The notes: generated by a model not told the origin, from the letters alone. DNA of 64,000 nt from Symsagittifera roscoffensis (GCF_963678635.1 NC_087069.1:53108251-53172250); one strand, 5' to 3'. Positions 11,742 through 23,021 are shown, counted from the stretch's first letter. Program-made: numbers and translations.

Positions 11742-12450
11742 ATGGATCTATACATGGAGACACAAAACGAATCAGACCCCAACATGTTAAGCTGGGTCAA
11801 GGACAACTGTAGGGGATTATGTACACGATTCGGGAGATTAAAACATCATATGGTAAAGACAGAAACCGTAAAGAATTTCATAGCAGTACAACAAAACGGT
11901 AGGACAGTACCCATCTACCAACACGAGTGAATGAAGAAGGAATTCAACAAACTAATTGATCAAGAAAATGTGAAAAAACAGGAAAAATGAAGCGATGAAC
12001 AATTCATTAGCCCTGAACTACTCCAAACAAATCAATAAATATTAACATAAAAAAGTATCAAATGCCCAATATAGAGCTTCTAATGGATAAGGTAGCCCAA
12101 GCAATTAAAATATCAGGCCTAGGCGACATATTCTTCTCGACGCATGATTTGAGATACGCAAATGCACATCTACCCCTGGATCAAAAGATCAGAGAACAGT
12201 GCACTTTCAGTTTAGGTGGGTTAAAGAAACAGGCACCTATCAACTCCCAACGGGATTTCACCGACTGACGGATATGCCAGCCGAACTTCAAAAAACGCAA
12301 TTGACCTTACATTGACGAACTGTAACACGATTCTTTTTCTGAAACTGTATCGCGGCAAAAACACTAGTTTTAAACAAACAAACCGATTGACTGAAAAGTA
12401 ACACTGCAAACAATAAATGCTTTGTTTGACACTGGTTGAATGTCTCATGT
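11742..12450 (+). pseudogene. Gypsy linker and reverse transcriptase remnant
   Basis: The open piece at 11,742-11,930 ends RTVPIYQH, preceded by FIAVQQNG, the usual segment between protease and RT in this clade. The piece at 12,062-12,268 has MPNIELLMDKVAQAI and the FSTHDLRYANAHLPL block, in which the catalytic Asp sits. GTYQLPTGF and TDMPAEFQ follow after a frameshift. The YxDD-type active-site box expected next is not intact. Confidence 0.75.
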
Positions 12451-12980
12451 ATCAACGCCCGAGTTTTTACACAGAAGCAAAGCTGCAGCTACCAAAACAC
12501 GACAGATTGCGGCAAAAACTCAGGATCTTTAAAATGCCCAAAAGTTGCGTGGAAGATTTTGGAATGTAATGAACCGAAGTCAACCACACCAACTTTGAAT
12601 TTATTAAATTAGAGTGTATTAAACCAAATTGCGTAAAAATACTGCATTTTAAAAACCTCGGGGAGTATTTCGAGTTTAAAAATTGGGATTTTAATTATTA
12701 AACTTTTGAATAATACAAATTCTTTTTTTTCGGATCAACTGATGAATTGAAAAAGTCATCAACTCTGCTAGCTGATTACTAATCAATGTCAAAGCACTTG
12801 GGATTATACTGCTTATGTAGTCTACGCATTCAAAAGTGCCGTCAGAAGTAGCATTTTTAATTGCGACTTAGGATAATTAATCTAGAAAGACAAATGCTTC
12901 TTGCAAAGCTGCTAGTATTTGTCAAGAAGACAATTGTGTATTTATGTAATCACTGAAACGCGGAGGACTACAGAAATTGA
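12451..12980. other. AT-rich DNA, no gene seen
   Basis: The first ~100 bases may be further Gypsy decay. The rest shows no coding or repeat structure I can support. It may lie in the large third intron of the minus-strand SNRNP40 gene if that gene continues beyond the left edge. Confidence 0.35.
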
Positions 12981-13150
12981 GCGGACAAAGCCGAGTCGGT
13001 AAGGCACACGTCTCTCAATCTGAGGGCCGTGTTTTCGAATCCCACCTAGCTCATGGTTGGAGAGGTCCCAGTGTCATCCGCCTCCTGAAGGTGGGACCGG
13101 CTACGGCGAAATGGATGGGATCAGAGGACCGAGGGTTAACAAAAAAACTA
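12981..13150 (+). mobile_element. tRNA-derived SINE
   Basis: An A-box-like GCCGAGTCGGTAAGGC (12,990-13,005) and a B-box-like TTTTCGAATCCC (13,032-13,043) lie at tRNA-like spacing. Between them is an anticodon-arm-like CTC...GAG stem. No acceptor stem pairs at the ends, so it is not a tRNA gene. A unique non-tRNA body follows, containing GGTGGGACCGGCTACGGC, and the unit ends in a short A-run near 13,141. This is the layout of a Pol III tRNA-derived SINE. Confidence 0.7.
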
Positions 13151-13660
13151 CAGAAACTAACGACAATGAACTCTATATGCACGAATAATATTTATATAGA
13201 AAAGAAAGGTCAACTGATATCCATAGCAAGCATGGTGGTGTCATATTCGTTCATGAAAATCATCCTAAATTTTTTATCCTCTACATCAGCAGGTGAGTGC
13301 ATAGAACGAATACTTGATACCCTATTGTTCTGTGGTTTCCTTTTGACCACACCCACCAGCGAATTTAGGGGGGTGACGAGCTAATATAAACTAGTTTTGA
13401 GGGGGGAGAGCGCGCCGAAAAAAAAAACGGGATTTTTGGTCAAGATGTTCCAAGTTGCTGAAAGGCCTTTTTTGGCCTATTTTTATCAAAATTTTGCCTG
13501 CGGTGCACAAAATTTGGTCAAAATAGGGTCTTTATAGTGATTTGTAAGGGCTCGGAAAGTCAGTATGGTCCACCTGATAAGAAAAAAGTCAAGAACATTT
13601 CAAATTTTTTTTTGAAAATCCGCCCCCACCCCCTCGAGAATACATCCGCCCACTAACCAC
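13151..13660. other. Possible unclassified transposon remnant
   Basis: The base composition differs from its surroundings. G-runs occur at 13,369-13,374 and 13,402-13,407, and a C-rich stretch CCGCCCCCACCCCCTCGAG lies near 13,620. It has no protein similarity that I can see. A transposon or SINE-linked sequence is possible but unproven. Confidence 0.3.
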
Positions 13661-13719
13661 ACCTTTTCTCATTGACTGAAGTTTGTACACAAATCAATTG
13701 TTCGTGCAAAAAAGATTTT

Positions 13720-14405
13720 GTTGAGACCAACTAACATCAATTGATGTACATAATTACTTAATATTCAGAAGTTAGTTTAATCATGTTAGTTAATTAACTT
13801 CTGATCACATTGATTGAAGTTTACATTTAGATCGGCAAGTGTTGTTGAAGTTAAGTCAAAAAACCTTGTCCGCGCTTTTTTAATTTTTGATAAGACCCGT
13901 TCAAATTAATTGATATACATAATTAATTAGTTAACTTACGTTCTTTGATTGAATAACCAGCTCATTGATTGGTTTATAAAATAGTAATATCAACTAATTA
14001 ATGTTAGTTAATTATTTGATTAATTAACTAATGTTCATCTTGATTGAAGTGTTGTCCATACCTGGTAAGTGTTGCTGAAGTTTTTTTATATATATCGTTT
14101 GTTCGGCCTTTTTTACTATTTCATTAGACCCGACAAGTTAATTGATATACATAAATAATTAGTTAACTTGCGTTCGTGATTGATTAACGTTCTCATTGAT
14201 TAGTGTATTTAATAGAGTAATGTCAACTAAATAAGTTAATACTGGTAGATAATTATCTCATTAATTAACTAATTTTCACCTTGATTGAAGTTTTTTTATA
14301 TATCGTTTGTTCGGCCTGTTATACTATTTCATTAGACCCGACAAGTTAGAGCAATATTAACTAATAAAGTTATTAATGTTAGTTAATTAATTGATTAATT
14401 GAAAA
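13720..14405. repeat. ~235-bp tandem repeats carrying SNRNP40 exon-end copies
   Basis: About three degenerate units share the words TTGATATACATAAT, TAGTTAACTT, GTTAGTTAATTA, CTTGATTGAAGT, ATATATCGTTTGTTCGGCC and TCATTAGACCCG. One unit (about 14,051-14,080) contains a near copy of the exon-3 end and splice donor of SNRNP40 (28 of 30 bases by eye). A weaker copy lies near 13,831-13,850, and the unit at 14,281 lacks it. The genuine exon-3 end abuts the repeat at 14,417. Confidence 0.75.
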
Positions 14406-14416
14406 GTTGTCCATAC

Positions 14417-16444
14417 CTGGTAGGTGTTGTTGAAGTTCTTCACTGGGTCTTTTCTCCTCAAATCGAACACTCTGATGGTTCCATCGTCACTCCCTGTACA
14501 CACCAACTGGTCCCCCTTCCTACTACTGTCCACGGAATTCACAAATGAACTGTGTCCTTTCAATCTAAAAAACAACAACTCTTCGAAGCGTTAATAAATG
14601 AAATTTATTTGAATAGCGGGTAGACCTAAATTAAGTGCGCAATGCGTCTTTCGTCTATCCTTTCCAATTTCATGTACTGAATTGAATGTTTTGTTTTGAA
14701 TTGAAATGTTTTATTACTAGTTGAAAATAAATTGCTGATTGTTGTTTGTCTCACCATGATTTAGAAAAAATAAGTTTTTCGAACTTTTGTTAACAGTTAC
14801 CAATGAATCTTTGAACTCATTGATTCTTTAAAAGAAGAGATCTATTTTTGTGACATTTTTATCTTGTTATAATTTTCCCCATCTTATTTTCATTGCTAAA
14901 CAGCACCTAAAAAGAATTTAGATTGATTTTCAATTTTTTCCCTGATTTCTGAAGTTATTTTGCGGTCCTTTCTGAGGAATGTCTATATGATCTAAAGTTT
15001 GAAAAAGAGGCGAAAAAGATTCGTTCATGCAGATGCCTCAAACAAGCTGATGCCCTTTTGGTATTATCCCAAGCCGAACTAAATAGTAAATGTGCAATTT
15101 CATAGAATGTATCGTTATAAGTGTCTGGCTTGAAAACAAAATTATTACAGAGGCGAAGCTGTGCTTCGCACCAATTGCGATGCAATACTAAAAAAAAGTC
15201 ACTACAGAACACTTCAATAATACAATAAGATGCAAAAGTTTACAATCGGAAAACTTAACAGGCGGTTCAAAAAATACATTTCCGAGTAGAATCCCTTAAC
15301 GCCGAAATTTTTTTGAAAAACTCGGAAAATAACCAAAACTATTGAAAAAATGTTTAAACTAATCCCCCTCAAAACTCACACACGCACACAAAACAACGTT
15401 GTTTGCTTCTTGCTTCTTTCAACTTGACCCTTACTGACCTTTTGACCCTTTCTCCCGTCTCAATGTCCCACACAGCCCCTGTCTTGTCAGTTGAGGCAGT
15501 GAACATATTCAGTCCATCTGTGCTGAAGGTCAACTGCACCACTGGACCAGTGTGTCCCTTGAGCACTGCAAAGTTACTACACTCTCCGTACACATTCCAC
15601 AAATAGATAAGACGGTCGAATGAGCCACTGCACAGGTACTGGCCTCCCGGATGGAACCTAGAAAAAAACTATTTAATAATATCAGAAAAAATTAGATGAT
15701 GCTTTTAAGACTAAAATTAAAGTGAAAAAATAAGGATGGATTCTACAAACAAGAACTGGGGGTGACTCTGCAAAAAAAAACGGAGAACCCTGTGGCGCTA
15801 TCTTAGAAAAAAGAACTCTACACAGGCAAAATAAAAAGAAATCAGGAATGACAGATGAAAAGAGTGATGAAATTTTCATAATGTCATTTTTTTTGTAAAA
15901 AGTGCGATGAAAAAACTATACACACAGATAGTTTTCGTTTGATAGATTTTTTAAAGCCTAAATGACTAATTTAGAAACTATTTAGAAACATGTCGTGAAA
16001 AATACAATCTTTTTTAAAAGGAATTCAATTCGCTTATTAACGTCTAACAAATACTTGACAAATAGACGTCTCAAATAGACAAACCTTGTGACGTCTCTCA
16101 CACTAAGTTGGTATACGTATTTATTTCAAAAAAAAACCTCGCACAACTAGTATGATAAGGAAATTTTAAAAGTTATTGTGACTATTATTATTATGATTAC
16201 GTACAACTTACTTTGTTGTGAGTATCTCTCCTTCGTGTCCGCTCAAGGCCATAATGGGCGACAACAAACTAGAAGTCCTTGCAGGTGCCACACCCCCACT
16301 CCTCACCACATCCTTCCTACTGCCCCCACCCCCTCCACTGGTATTGTAGAGTGACATCATATTACGAGAGGGGGGTCCCTTGTTGAGAGACGGAACAAGA
16401 GCTGAGGTGTCCATCGCAACCGGGAAGTTAGCCGACGAATGCAT
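14417..16444 (-). CDS. SNRNP40: U5 snRNP 40-kDa WD40 protein, exons 1-3 (partial)
   Basis: Exons are 16444-16212, 15657-15439 and 14564-14417, giving 200 codons with every junction in phase. Donors are GTAAGT, GTCAGT and GTATGG; acceptors are TTTTTTTCTAG and TTTTTTAG. The start is the first ATG of exon 1. A Ser/Gly-rich N-terminus (about 60 residues, with a run of five Gly) is followed by PIMALSGHEGE, the start of blade 1. Exon 2 gives GSFDRLIYLWNVYGE and the second repeat with AVLKGHTGPV, FTASTDKTGAVWDIETGERV. Exon 3 gives LKGHSSFVNS, LVCTGSDDGTIRVFDLR and ends NTYQ. This order and wording match the metazoan SNRNP40 (WDR57) family, a seven-blade WD40 protein of the U5 snRNP and tri-snRNP in the nucleus. 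Blades 4-7 are not found in the window: either intron 3 exceeds 14 kb or the gene is truncated here. Confidence 0.92.
14565..15438 (-). other. SNRNP40 intron 2
   Basis: 874 bases bounded by GTCAGT (first base at 15438) and TTTTTTAG ending at 14565. It is AT-rich, with no gene inside that I can support. An 85-codon minus-strand open frame at 14,955-15,212 shows no motif. Confidence 0.85.
15658..16211 (-). other. SNRNP40 intron 1
   Basis: 554 bases between GTAAGT (first base at 16211) and TTTTTTTCTAG ending at 15658. The split codon AA/G restores Lys before the FHPGG of blade 1, which confirms the junction. Confidence 0.9.
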
Positions 16445-17748
16445 GATTAAGAAATCACAATATTTTCAATTATTCTACGCCAACTAAATGGCAGTTTTTG
16501 CAACTAGTTAATGTTTAAAATGGTCTCGATAACGTTGCAATGAACTGATCTGGTCTCAAACTAAGGCCACAGTAGCACATATGCAATTCCAGTTGAGTTG
16601 GGTATGTCAATTGCAATCTGAAAACAAGATTTCAATATGGAATCAACTTATATCATTTCTTATTTAACATGCAACACCCTTTATTCGAAAAAAAAACCAG
16701 AAAACATTGGCGAATTTTAGAAAGGTCACTTTTTTGTCAACGAATTTTTATGCCAATTAAAAAGTTCAATTTTAAGTGATCCTTTCTGAAAGCGTTTTCA
16801 TCATTTTCATCTCAATATGATAGCTATTTTAACATGAGGTTTTACTTGTAACGTAGATAACATTATCTTGTATTTACATAAAAAAGTACCACCAGTTCAT
16901 CAAAATATACTTAAAATAGCGTTTTAAAATGACTTAGCAGATACTTTCATTCTTAACTTTCTCCAAAAACTCTTTTAAAACCAACGTTGTCCGATACCAA
17001 CAGATACTTTGAACACGCAGACACCCAAAAATTCTCATTCGGTTTCTATCAATTTTTCGAAGGAGAACAGAAATAAATGTATTACGAATAGCTGATTGCC
17101 GAATATCTCTTCTAATCTACTAATTAACATCCGCAAGAAATCCTGCTTTTAACTTTCATCAAATCATAGACATTTTCACTCAAGAAATGGCTCAATTTGA
17201 CTCGAACTTTAAAAAAGTTATTGAACAAGTTTTAATTCAAGAGTTTTATTTATGAAAAACTAGGAATGTCTAAATTCAAATTTAGAGCAAAAGCTTTGGG
17301 GCTTCGGTTAGTTGAAAATATTTAAACACTAAACTAAACAAAAGATTGAACCTGAGTCGACAATGATAATCTACGAGTTATAACTCGTATAGTTGAGTTT
17401 ATAAATGATTTTCAATACCAACTATTGAAAAACATCTTTAGAAAGTAAACCTAAAATTTGCTGGAAAACCTTTGATTAGAAAAGAACCTAAAAACAAATT
17501 TACAGCAAGTTTGCCTTCCGACTCGATCTTTATTTTAAGGGCTAGATTGGAGATACTTTCGATGGTTTTCAGAAAAAAGTTGGAATGAATTTCAGTAGTT
17601 TTCAGCTTAAGTCCAGTGGATCAAGGAGTGGGACGGTGGAGAGAAGAATCTCAGAGCCCCGAAAGTCATCGACTATAGTGGCGTCTATAGTGTGTGGCAA
17701 AATATCAGTCGGTATATCCTATAACAAGTCGATTATTCTTAACTGAAA
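16445..17748. other. Upstream region of SNRNP40, no gene seen
   Basis: AT-rich DNA that should contain the SNRNP40 promoter and 5' UTR, but no clear TATA or initiator can be singled out. No repeats or open frames of note are present. Confidence 0.4.
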
Positions 17749-17882
17749 ATGAGGATACATGCAATCCTGGTTTACAATGTCAACTTTGTCTATCAGACGT
17801 GCTTGTACTTCATGATCATATTCGTCAACTTTTTCATTTTGTTCATTCTAAGTAAAAATCGAGGTCACTATAGAAGCGGCAG
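17749..17882 (+). CDS. Candidate first exon of a small membrane protein
   Basis: From the ATG at 17,749 the frame is short, hydrophobic and compositionally unlike the AT-rich flank: LVYNVNFVYQTCLYFMIIFV followed by NFFILFILSKNRGH. That is one likely membrane segment with a basic end. The exon would end in CAG followed by GTAATA at 17,883; otherwise the frame stops at the TAA two bases into that donor. An in-frame TAA lies just upstream of the ATG. I do not recognise the protein, no second exon is identified, and chance is possible. Confidence 0.3.
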
Positions 17883-18419
17883 GTAATACTTTGCCAAAAA
17901 TGTAGAGAGTGGCCGGTGAAATTGTGAATGTGTAGGGCTTTCACTATAAACACATGACAATCTAGAATAAATTTCAGATTGTTCGATAGTAAATTAAGTG
18001 GACAACTTTATGATATCGTTGAGGGAAACGAACTCTTCTCAGCTCAAATTTTTCACTTGAAATATTCATCGGACTATTTCGCAATTATCTCTGGGTCCAT
18101 TTTATGTTGATAAAAATTAGGGAGGATAACATTATTAACTAACCAATGGAGGAAGTTCGTAGTCTTTCCGTTCCTAAATTTAGAATCAAAACTATTCACA
18201 GCCATATTTCTAGTTCTTTCAGCTGCCATTAAATAGGCTATAAATCGGCTTCAACAACTTTTCATTTCAACTTCTTATCAAGCTTGACAATTTCAGTTGC
18301 TATTCTTTTAAAAACTGAATTGAAGCTGGCAGCTGAGACAGTGGCTTGCCATTGGGCCTTTGTTTCAAAGCGACCGATAGTTATATGCTTGTGGCTATTC
18401 TGACTTAAGATAAAAAACG
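17883..18419. other. AT-rich DNA, no gene seen
   Basis: No coding, RNA or repeat structure that I can support. It lies just left of the first copy of the duplicated leader. Confidence 0.35.
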
Positions 18420-18985
18420 ACACTTTAGACTTCGCAAAGACCTTGTATATGCTTACCTGTTTTCAAATGATATGAATGGATTAAGAAGTTTTGAAAGATT
18501 TCGTTTGTGATATTTTTATTTTAAGCTGCACGAAAAAGAGTAATGATGACATAAGACTAACATATGAACATTTTCTGAATATCATTTGAACTTTTGTTTG
18601 TTTGTTTAAACTCAAAATCATTTGTACATTTATAGATAAGTTTCTAGAATAAATTATTATAATTTTTTTTTAAATGCATGCATATTAGAACATCAGTGCA
18701 GGCAAAAGAAAAATCCAATTTTGATATTTTTAAATAACAAAACGTATAGTTTTTTTGAAGTTTTATCATATATAATTTGTGTTGATAATACCTATAAAGG
18801 CCTCAATTTGGAAGAAGAATATTGTTTTTGTTTCCGATCACTTTAACAGTATTAGCGCAATTTTTTAATTAACTATTCTCACATGAAACAAACATGCACG
18901 GTAAGTTTTTGAACGGGAAAAGAAAGCCGAGAAAAATAAAAAAAAATCGTTGCAACTTATGTCCAGGACCAACTACATATGAAAC
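18420..18985 (+). repeat. Leader copy 1 of the 940-bp gene array
   Basis: This block recurs at 21,524-22,050 with few changes (offset about 3.1 kb). Shared words include TTTTGAAAGATTTCGTTT, GACATAAGACTAACATATG, TATCATATATAATTTGTG and AAACAAACATGCACG followed by GTAAGTTTTTG. The TATATAA near 18,768 is a possible core promoter element. The GTAAGT at 18,901 is a perfect splice donor. Ten of the eleven units in the main array lack this leader. Confidence 0.75.
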
Positions 18986-19318
18986 ATGAATTCAACTTTC
19001 AAATTGTTTCCAGTACCTGAAATGCAAGAGACTTTAAAAATGTATGCAGCGTCCTCCCGAAGAAAATCTAGGGATGACAACTGTGGTTCGATTCCTTGTG
19101 CAGAAACTCACGCCACTTCTGGAATGTCACTGAATCACCCCAATAGCTTTCGAAACCTTTTCACAGTTCTATCAAACCTACCAGTAGAGAGGGTTAGACC
19201 AAAAGTCAAATGGCATGAAGTTGTCAGTATTTCCTTGCCAAATCACCCGACAAACGGAACTCCAGCCATAAATGAGCAAAAGTTAATTGATAGCGTAGAA
19301 TACTTAATTGAATTATAA
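18894..19318 (+). CDS. Unknown 103-aa protein, array founder copy (spliced model)
   Basis: The model joins 18894-18900 (ATG plus four bases, before GTAAGT) to 19014-19318 (after TTGTTTCCAG). The intron is 113 bases and the junction is in phase, giving MHVPEMQETL at the start. An unspliced alternative starts at an ATG at 18,986 and gives 110 residues. The protein is small and soluble-looking, with NCGSIP-CA followed by SGMSLNH and a conserved NLPVERVRPK block. I do not recognise the family. A TAA ends this copy, whereas several sister copies read through to a longer basic C-terminus. The exon-intron structure is shared with the copy at 21,963. Confidence 0.5.
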
Positions 19319-19945
19319 AAAATGAAGGCTTGGATGATAATGAATAGAAATGGTCAGATAACTATAATTGAAAAGAAAAAACGTTCACTAATTTGAAAAT
19401 AATTACGGTTATAGAACGTAGGGAGCAAATCTTAACATCGCGGTGGAAAGTAGATTTACATTATATTCATTTAAATCCCGATTTAGAATATCATATTGAA
19501 ATTTGGTATTTTAAATTGTAATTTGGAACACCATTTGAAGGAAATATGACAATCGAGTGAAAAAACGTTGAGAAACCGAACTTTGATGTTCATTTCAAAA
19601 ATGTAACAAAAATCAAAATTTTTTCAAATTATTCCGATTCCTTAAAATTTTAATAATTGTCTTCTCAGTAAACTCTTGCTTATCGGACAAATTATTATAC
19701 GTTTCATTTATACTTTGTAGTATACACCTGATATTCTTACTTTTCTACCGAAAAAGAAACCCTAACATGAAATGATATGGCGTAGGAATGTGTTTTCTCA
19801 ATTTTTTCTTCAGAAGTTTGTGGGAAAAGTTATAATAGTTCTTTTCAAAACAATTGCACTTTTCCATCATTTAAATATAAAAATTTTTAAACAAAACCGT
19901 CGCCAAAAGTCATTAACTTTTTATTTGTGAGTCATTGTATTTTAC
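19319..19945 (+). repeat. 3' part of the first 940-bp unit
   Basis: This continues the unit of the founder copy and matches the sequence between coding blocks in the main array, including TTTGTAGTATACACCTGAT and TTTTTAAACAAAACCGTC. The homology ends near 19,945, after ACTTTTTATTTGTGAG. Confidence 0.75.
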
Positions 19946-20738
19946 TTGCAAACAAAACGTTCAGTAAATAGAGAAGCAGATTAATGATGCCAAGAAAAGG
20001 CTTACCACCGTTGTTGATTAAGAAAAAATTGTAAGATAGTTCCTTCAATTTGCCAGGAAATTTTCTCAAAACTGACATGTCTTTTTTGTAATCAAAATAT
20101 ATTTTCATCCGACTAAATTGATAAAGTATTCATAAAAAATCAATTATCAAAGAAAATTTTGCTGTATGTGTAAAATGATTACAGTTGACCCAGATTAAAA
20201 TTAATTTCATTCTTGATGAAAGATATTGCTCAAAGTTATCCAAACAATAACAGAAAAAAAAAAGATGGAGAAAAATAAAAAAGAAACGCCATCTGTACAC
20301 TTCAGTAATTTTTTTCATTACGAGGTCAAACTGTGCACTGGATAGGCGCAATTAAGTTCCGCATTTTCCTGAATTTTTGAGACACGTCTTAAAACATGCT
20401 GAAATTCCGTCGGAACGATCAAAGACAATGAAAGAACAAAAGAAGTACAAAGGGAGCATCGACTTTAAATTTTATTGTACTGACCTTAGTTTTTATTGGA
20501 CTGTGCACCTTTGATCCATTTCAGATTGGTCAACCTAAAACTCGTCTTATCTCAACATAGCTCTGTAAAATGCACTCTAAAAACTGAACTCACATATACT
20601 AAAAAATGACAAGATGACACAATTTTAAGAAAAATTGATTTACCTTTTAATCAAGCCATTAAATTGTAGACTTTTTGAAGAAAAATCAGAAACGTACATA
20701 TCATAATTAAACACAAACTACTTCACATTGCCATAAAA
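19946..20738. other. Unique spacer between the two leader copies
   Basis: AT-rich DNA with no homology to the arrays and no gene I can support. Confidence 0.35.
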
Positions 20739-21516
20739 ATGACTGATCTCATTGAAGTTACCTTAGAGCAGGTCTTGCAACCCAATTTTGTAAGACAGTC
20801 AGAAGATACTTTTAAAGTCGGCACAATTCTGTCGATCAAAAAATATGATCAGAAACCCCATGACTCACTATGGCACAAATCTGACGTCGAAATTTCGTAA
20901 GAACAACAATGACACTTCTTACGACAGAATTATTCTGGGTGCTCAAAACTCCAAAAACTGTTTTGTACTGGTATTAGAGTCATCGTCAATCTCTGGCAAG
21001 ATCTTGAATGTTGCAGGATTGAGAATTTATCGGATCTACTATAGCAGTGCAAGAGCCGATTTTCTCAAACGCATGTCTAGGAAAAAATCTTAACAACCAA
21101 GTCCTTATAACCTCAAAAGAATTACAGCCACATACAGTAATCCCCACCAATGAACATGTGATACCGATTATATCGAACCCAAACAGCACCGTAAATTTTC
21201 ACTTCCGGCTTCGTTAAGAAAAAGTACTTTTCGTGCAGACTTGAACTGTTTCTCAGACGTTTTCAGGCATTCTGTGCAATAGGCGCCGAGCAAAAGTGGA
21301 CGGTGTTTGTGCATGCGTTCAAAAAATCCAATATCTGCTTGAACAAAACAAACCAAAATTATTGCAGAGAATGAAGCCGCTGAAAGCTTGAATCAACTGT
21401 TGGATGGGTCATCACTACAAAATCAACGTCTTTCAGAGTTTTTTGTCAGCAAAGGAACTCTTAGATTAGCCGCTGAGCCAATCAATGAGCGTCGACTGAG
21501 GGCTTGTGTGAGATAA
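20739..21516 (+). pseudogene. Decayed unknown gene between the leader copies
   Basis: An ATG at 20,739 opens MTDLIEVTLEQVLQPNFVRQ and continues to a TAA near 20,898. Coherent, non-repetitive protein sequence then continues in the next frame (20,845-21,093: TSYDRIILGAQN, CFVLVLESSSISGK). A third frame follows (around 21,095-21,210: LITSKELQPHTVIPTNEHV, NPNSTVNFHF). The stretch 21,345-21,516 (ENEAAESLNQLLDG, SEFFVSKGTLRL) is back in the frame of the second segment. Frame changes and stops point to a pseudogene, or to exons with introns I cannot place; TTATTGCAG at 21,359-21,367 could be an acceptor. I do not recognise the family. Confidence 0.45.
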
Positions 21517-21523
21517 ACAAAAC

Positions 21524-22077
21524 GACAATTCAGACTTCCTACAGACCTTGAACATGCTATATGTTTTCAAATGATATACATGGATTACGAAGTTTTGAAA
21601 GATTTCGTTTCTGATATTTTTATTTTAAGCTGCACAAAAAAGAGTAACGATGACATAAGACTAACATATGAACATTTTCTGAAAATCATTTGTAGATTTA
21701 TAGATAAGTTTCTAGAATAAACTATTATGATTTTTTTTTTAAAATACATGCATATTAGAACGTCAGTCAAGGCAAAAAAGTCCAATTTTGAGATCTTTAA
21801 ATAACAAAACGTGTAGTTTTTTTGAAGTTTTATCATATATAATTTGTGTTGATATTACCAAAAAAGGCCTCAATTTGGAAGAAGAATATTGTTTTTATGT
21901 TTCCAATCACTTAAACAGTATTAGCGCAATTTTTTAATTAACTTATCTAACATGAAACAAACATGCACGGTAAGTTTTTGAACGGGAAAAAAAGACGAGA
22001 AAAATAAAAAATCGTAGCAACTTATGTGCAGGACCAACTACATATGAAACATGAATTCAACCTTCGCTTGTTTCCAG
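21524..22077 (+). repeat. Leader copy 2, heading the main 940-bp array
   Basis: Second copy of the block at 18,420-18,985. It again has the ATG CAC G candidate first exon (21,963-21,969) directly before GTAAGT, and TTGTTTCCAG ending at 22,077. The candidate intron is 108 bases. It is the only leader for the eleven units that follow. Confidence 0.75.
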
Positions 22078-22085
22078 TACATGAA

Positions 22086-22380
22086 ATGCAGAAGACTTTG
22101 AAAATTTATGCAGCGTCCTCCCTAAGAAAATCTAGGGATGACAACTGTGATACGATTCCTTGAGCAAAAACTCACGCCACTTCTGGAATGTCACTGAATC
22201 ACCCCAATAGCTTTCGGAACCTTTTCACAGTTCTATCAAACCTACCAGTGGAGAGGGTTAGACCAAAAGTCATATGGCATAAGTTGTCAGTATTTCCTTG
22301 CCAAATCACCCGACAAACGGAACTCCAACCATAAATGAGCAAAAGTTAATTGACAGCGTAGAAAACTTAATTGAACTATA
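22086..22380 (+). pseudogene. Array copy 1
   Basis: It begins MQKTLKIYAASS. Cys after the first Pro is replaced by a TGA (near 22,161), and one base is missing near 22,281 (GGCATAAG instead of GGCATGAAG). Not translatable, although it is the only main-array copy behind a full leader. Confidence 0.7.
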
Positions 22381-23021
22381 AAATATGAACGCTTGGATGA
22401 TAATTAATAGAAATGGTCAGATAACTATAATTGAAAAGAAAAAAAACGTTCACTAATTTGAAAAAAATTACGGTTATAGATCGCAGGGAGCAAATCTTCT
22501 CATCGCGGTGGAAAGTAGATTTACATTATAATCACTTAAATCCCAATTTAGAATATCATTGTAATTTGGTATTTTAAATTGTATTTTGGAACATCATTTG
22601 AAAAGGAAAAATGGCAACCGAGTGAAAAAACGTTGATAAACCAAAGTTTGATGTTCATTTCAAAAATGTAACTAAAATCAAAATTTTTTCAAATTATTCC
22701 GTTTCCTTAAAATTTTAATAGTTGTCTTTTCAGTAATCTCTTGCTTATTGGACAAAATATTATACGTTTGATTTATACTTTGTAGTATACACCTGATTTT
22801 CTTACTTTTCTACCGAAAAAAAAAGAAAACCCTAAGATGAAATGATAAGGCAGAGGAAAGTGTTTTCTCGATTTTTTCCTAAGAAGTTTTTGGAAAAAGT
22901 TATTATAGTTCTTTTCAAAACATTTGCACTTTTCCATCATTGAAATACAAAATTTTTTAAACAAAACCGTCCCCAAAAGTCATTTACTTTTTATTTGTTA
23001 GAATAGTTTCCAGTACCTGAA

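Larger units (their letters stand above)
10510..12450 (+). mobile_element. Decayed Ty3/Gypsy LTR retrotransposon (gag-PR-RT)
   Basis: Pieces appear in the Gypsy order gag, zinc knuckle, aspartic protease, linker, reverse transcriptase, all on the plus strand and interrupted by stops and frameshifts. The clearest RT block is TDMPAEFQKT with a preceding GTYQLPTGF near 12,233-12,300. No integrase, RNase H or paired LTRs are seen, so the element is truncated. The boundary near 10,510 is set by the first gag-like sequence, not by an LTR. Confidence 0.85.

Noticed and set aside
12981-13050. A functional tRNA gene
   Set aside because: A- and B-box-like sequences are present, but no acceptor stem can be paired, and the unit runs into a non-tRNA body with an A-run, as in a SINE.
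12977-13384. 135-codon open frame over the SINE
   Set aside because: It runs through the tRNA-like head and SINE body. No protein similarity is seen.
13369-13660. Telomeric or G-quadruplex element at the G-run region
   Set aside because: Only isolated G- and C-runs occur, with no repeat periodicity.
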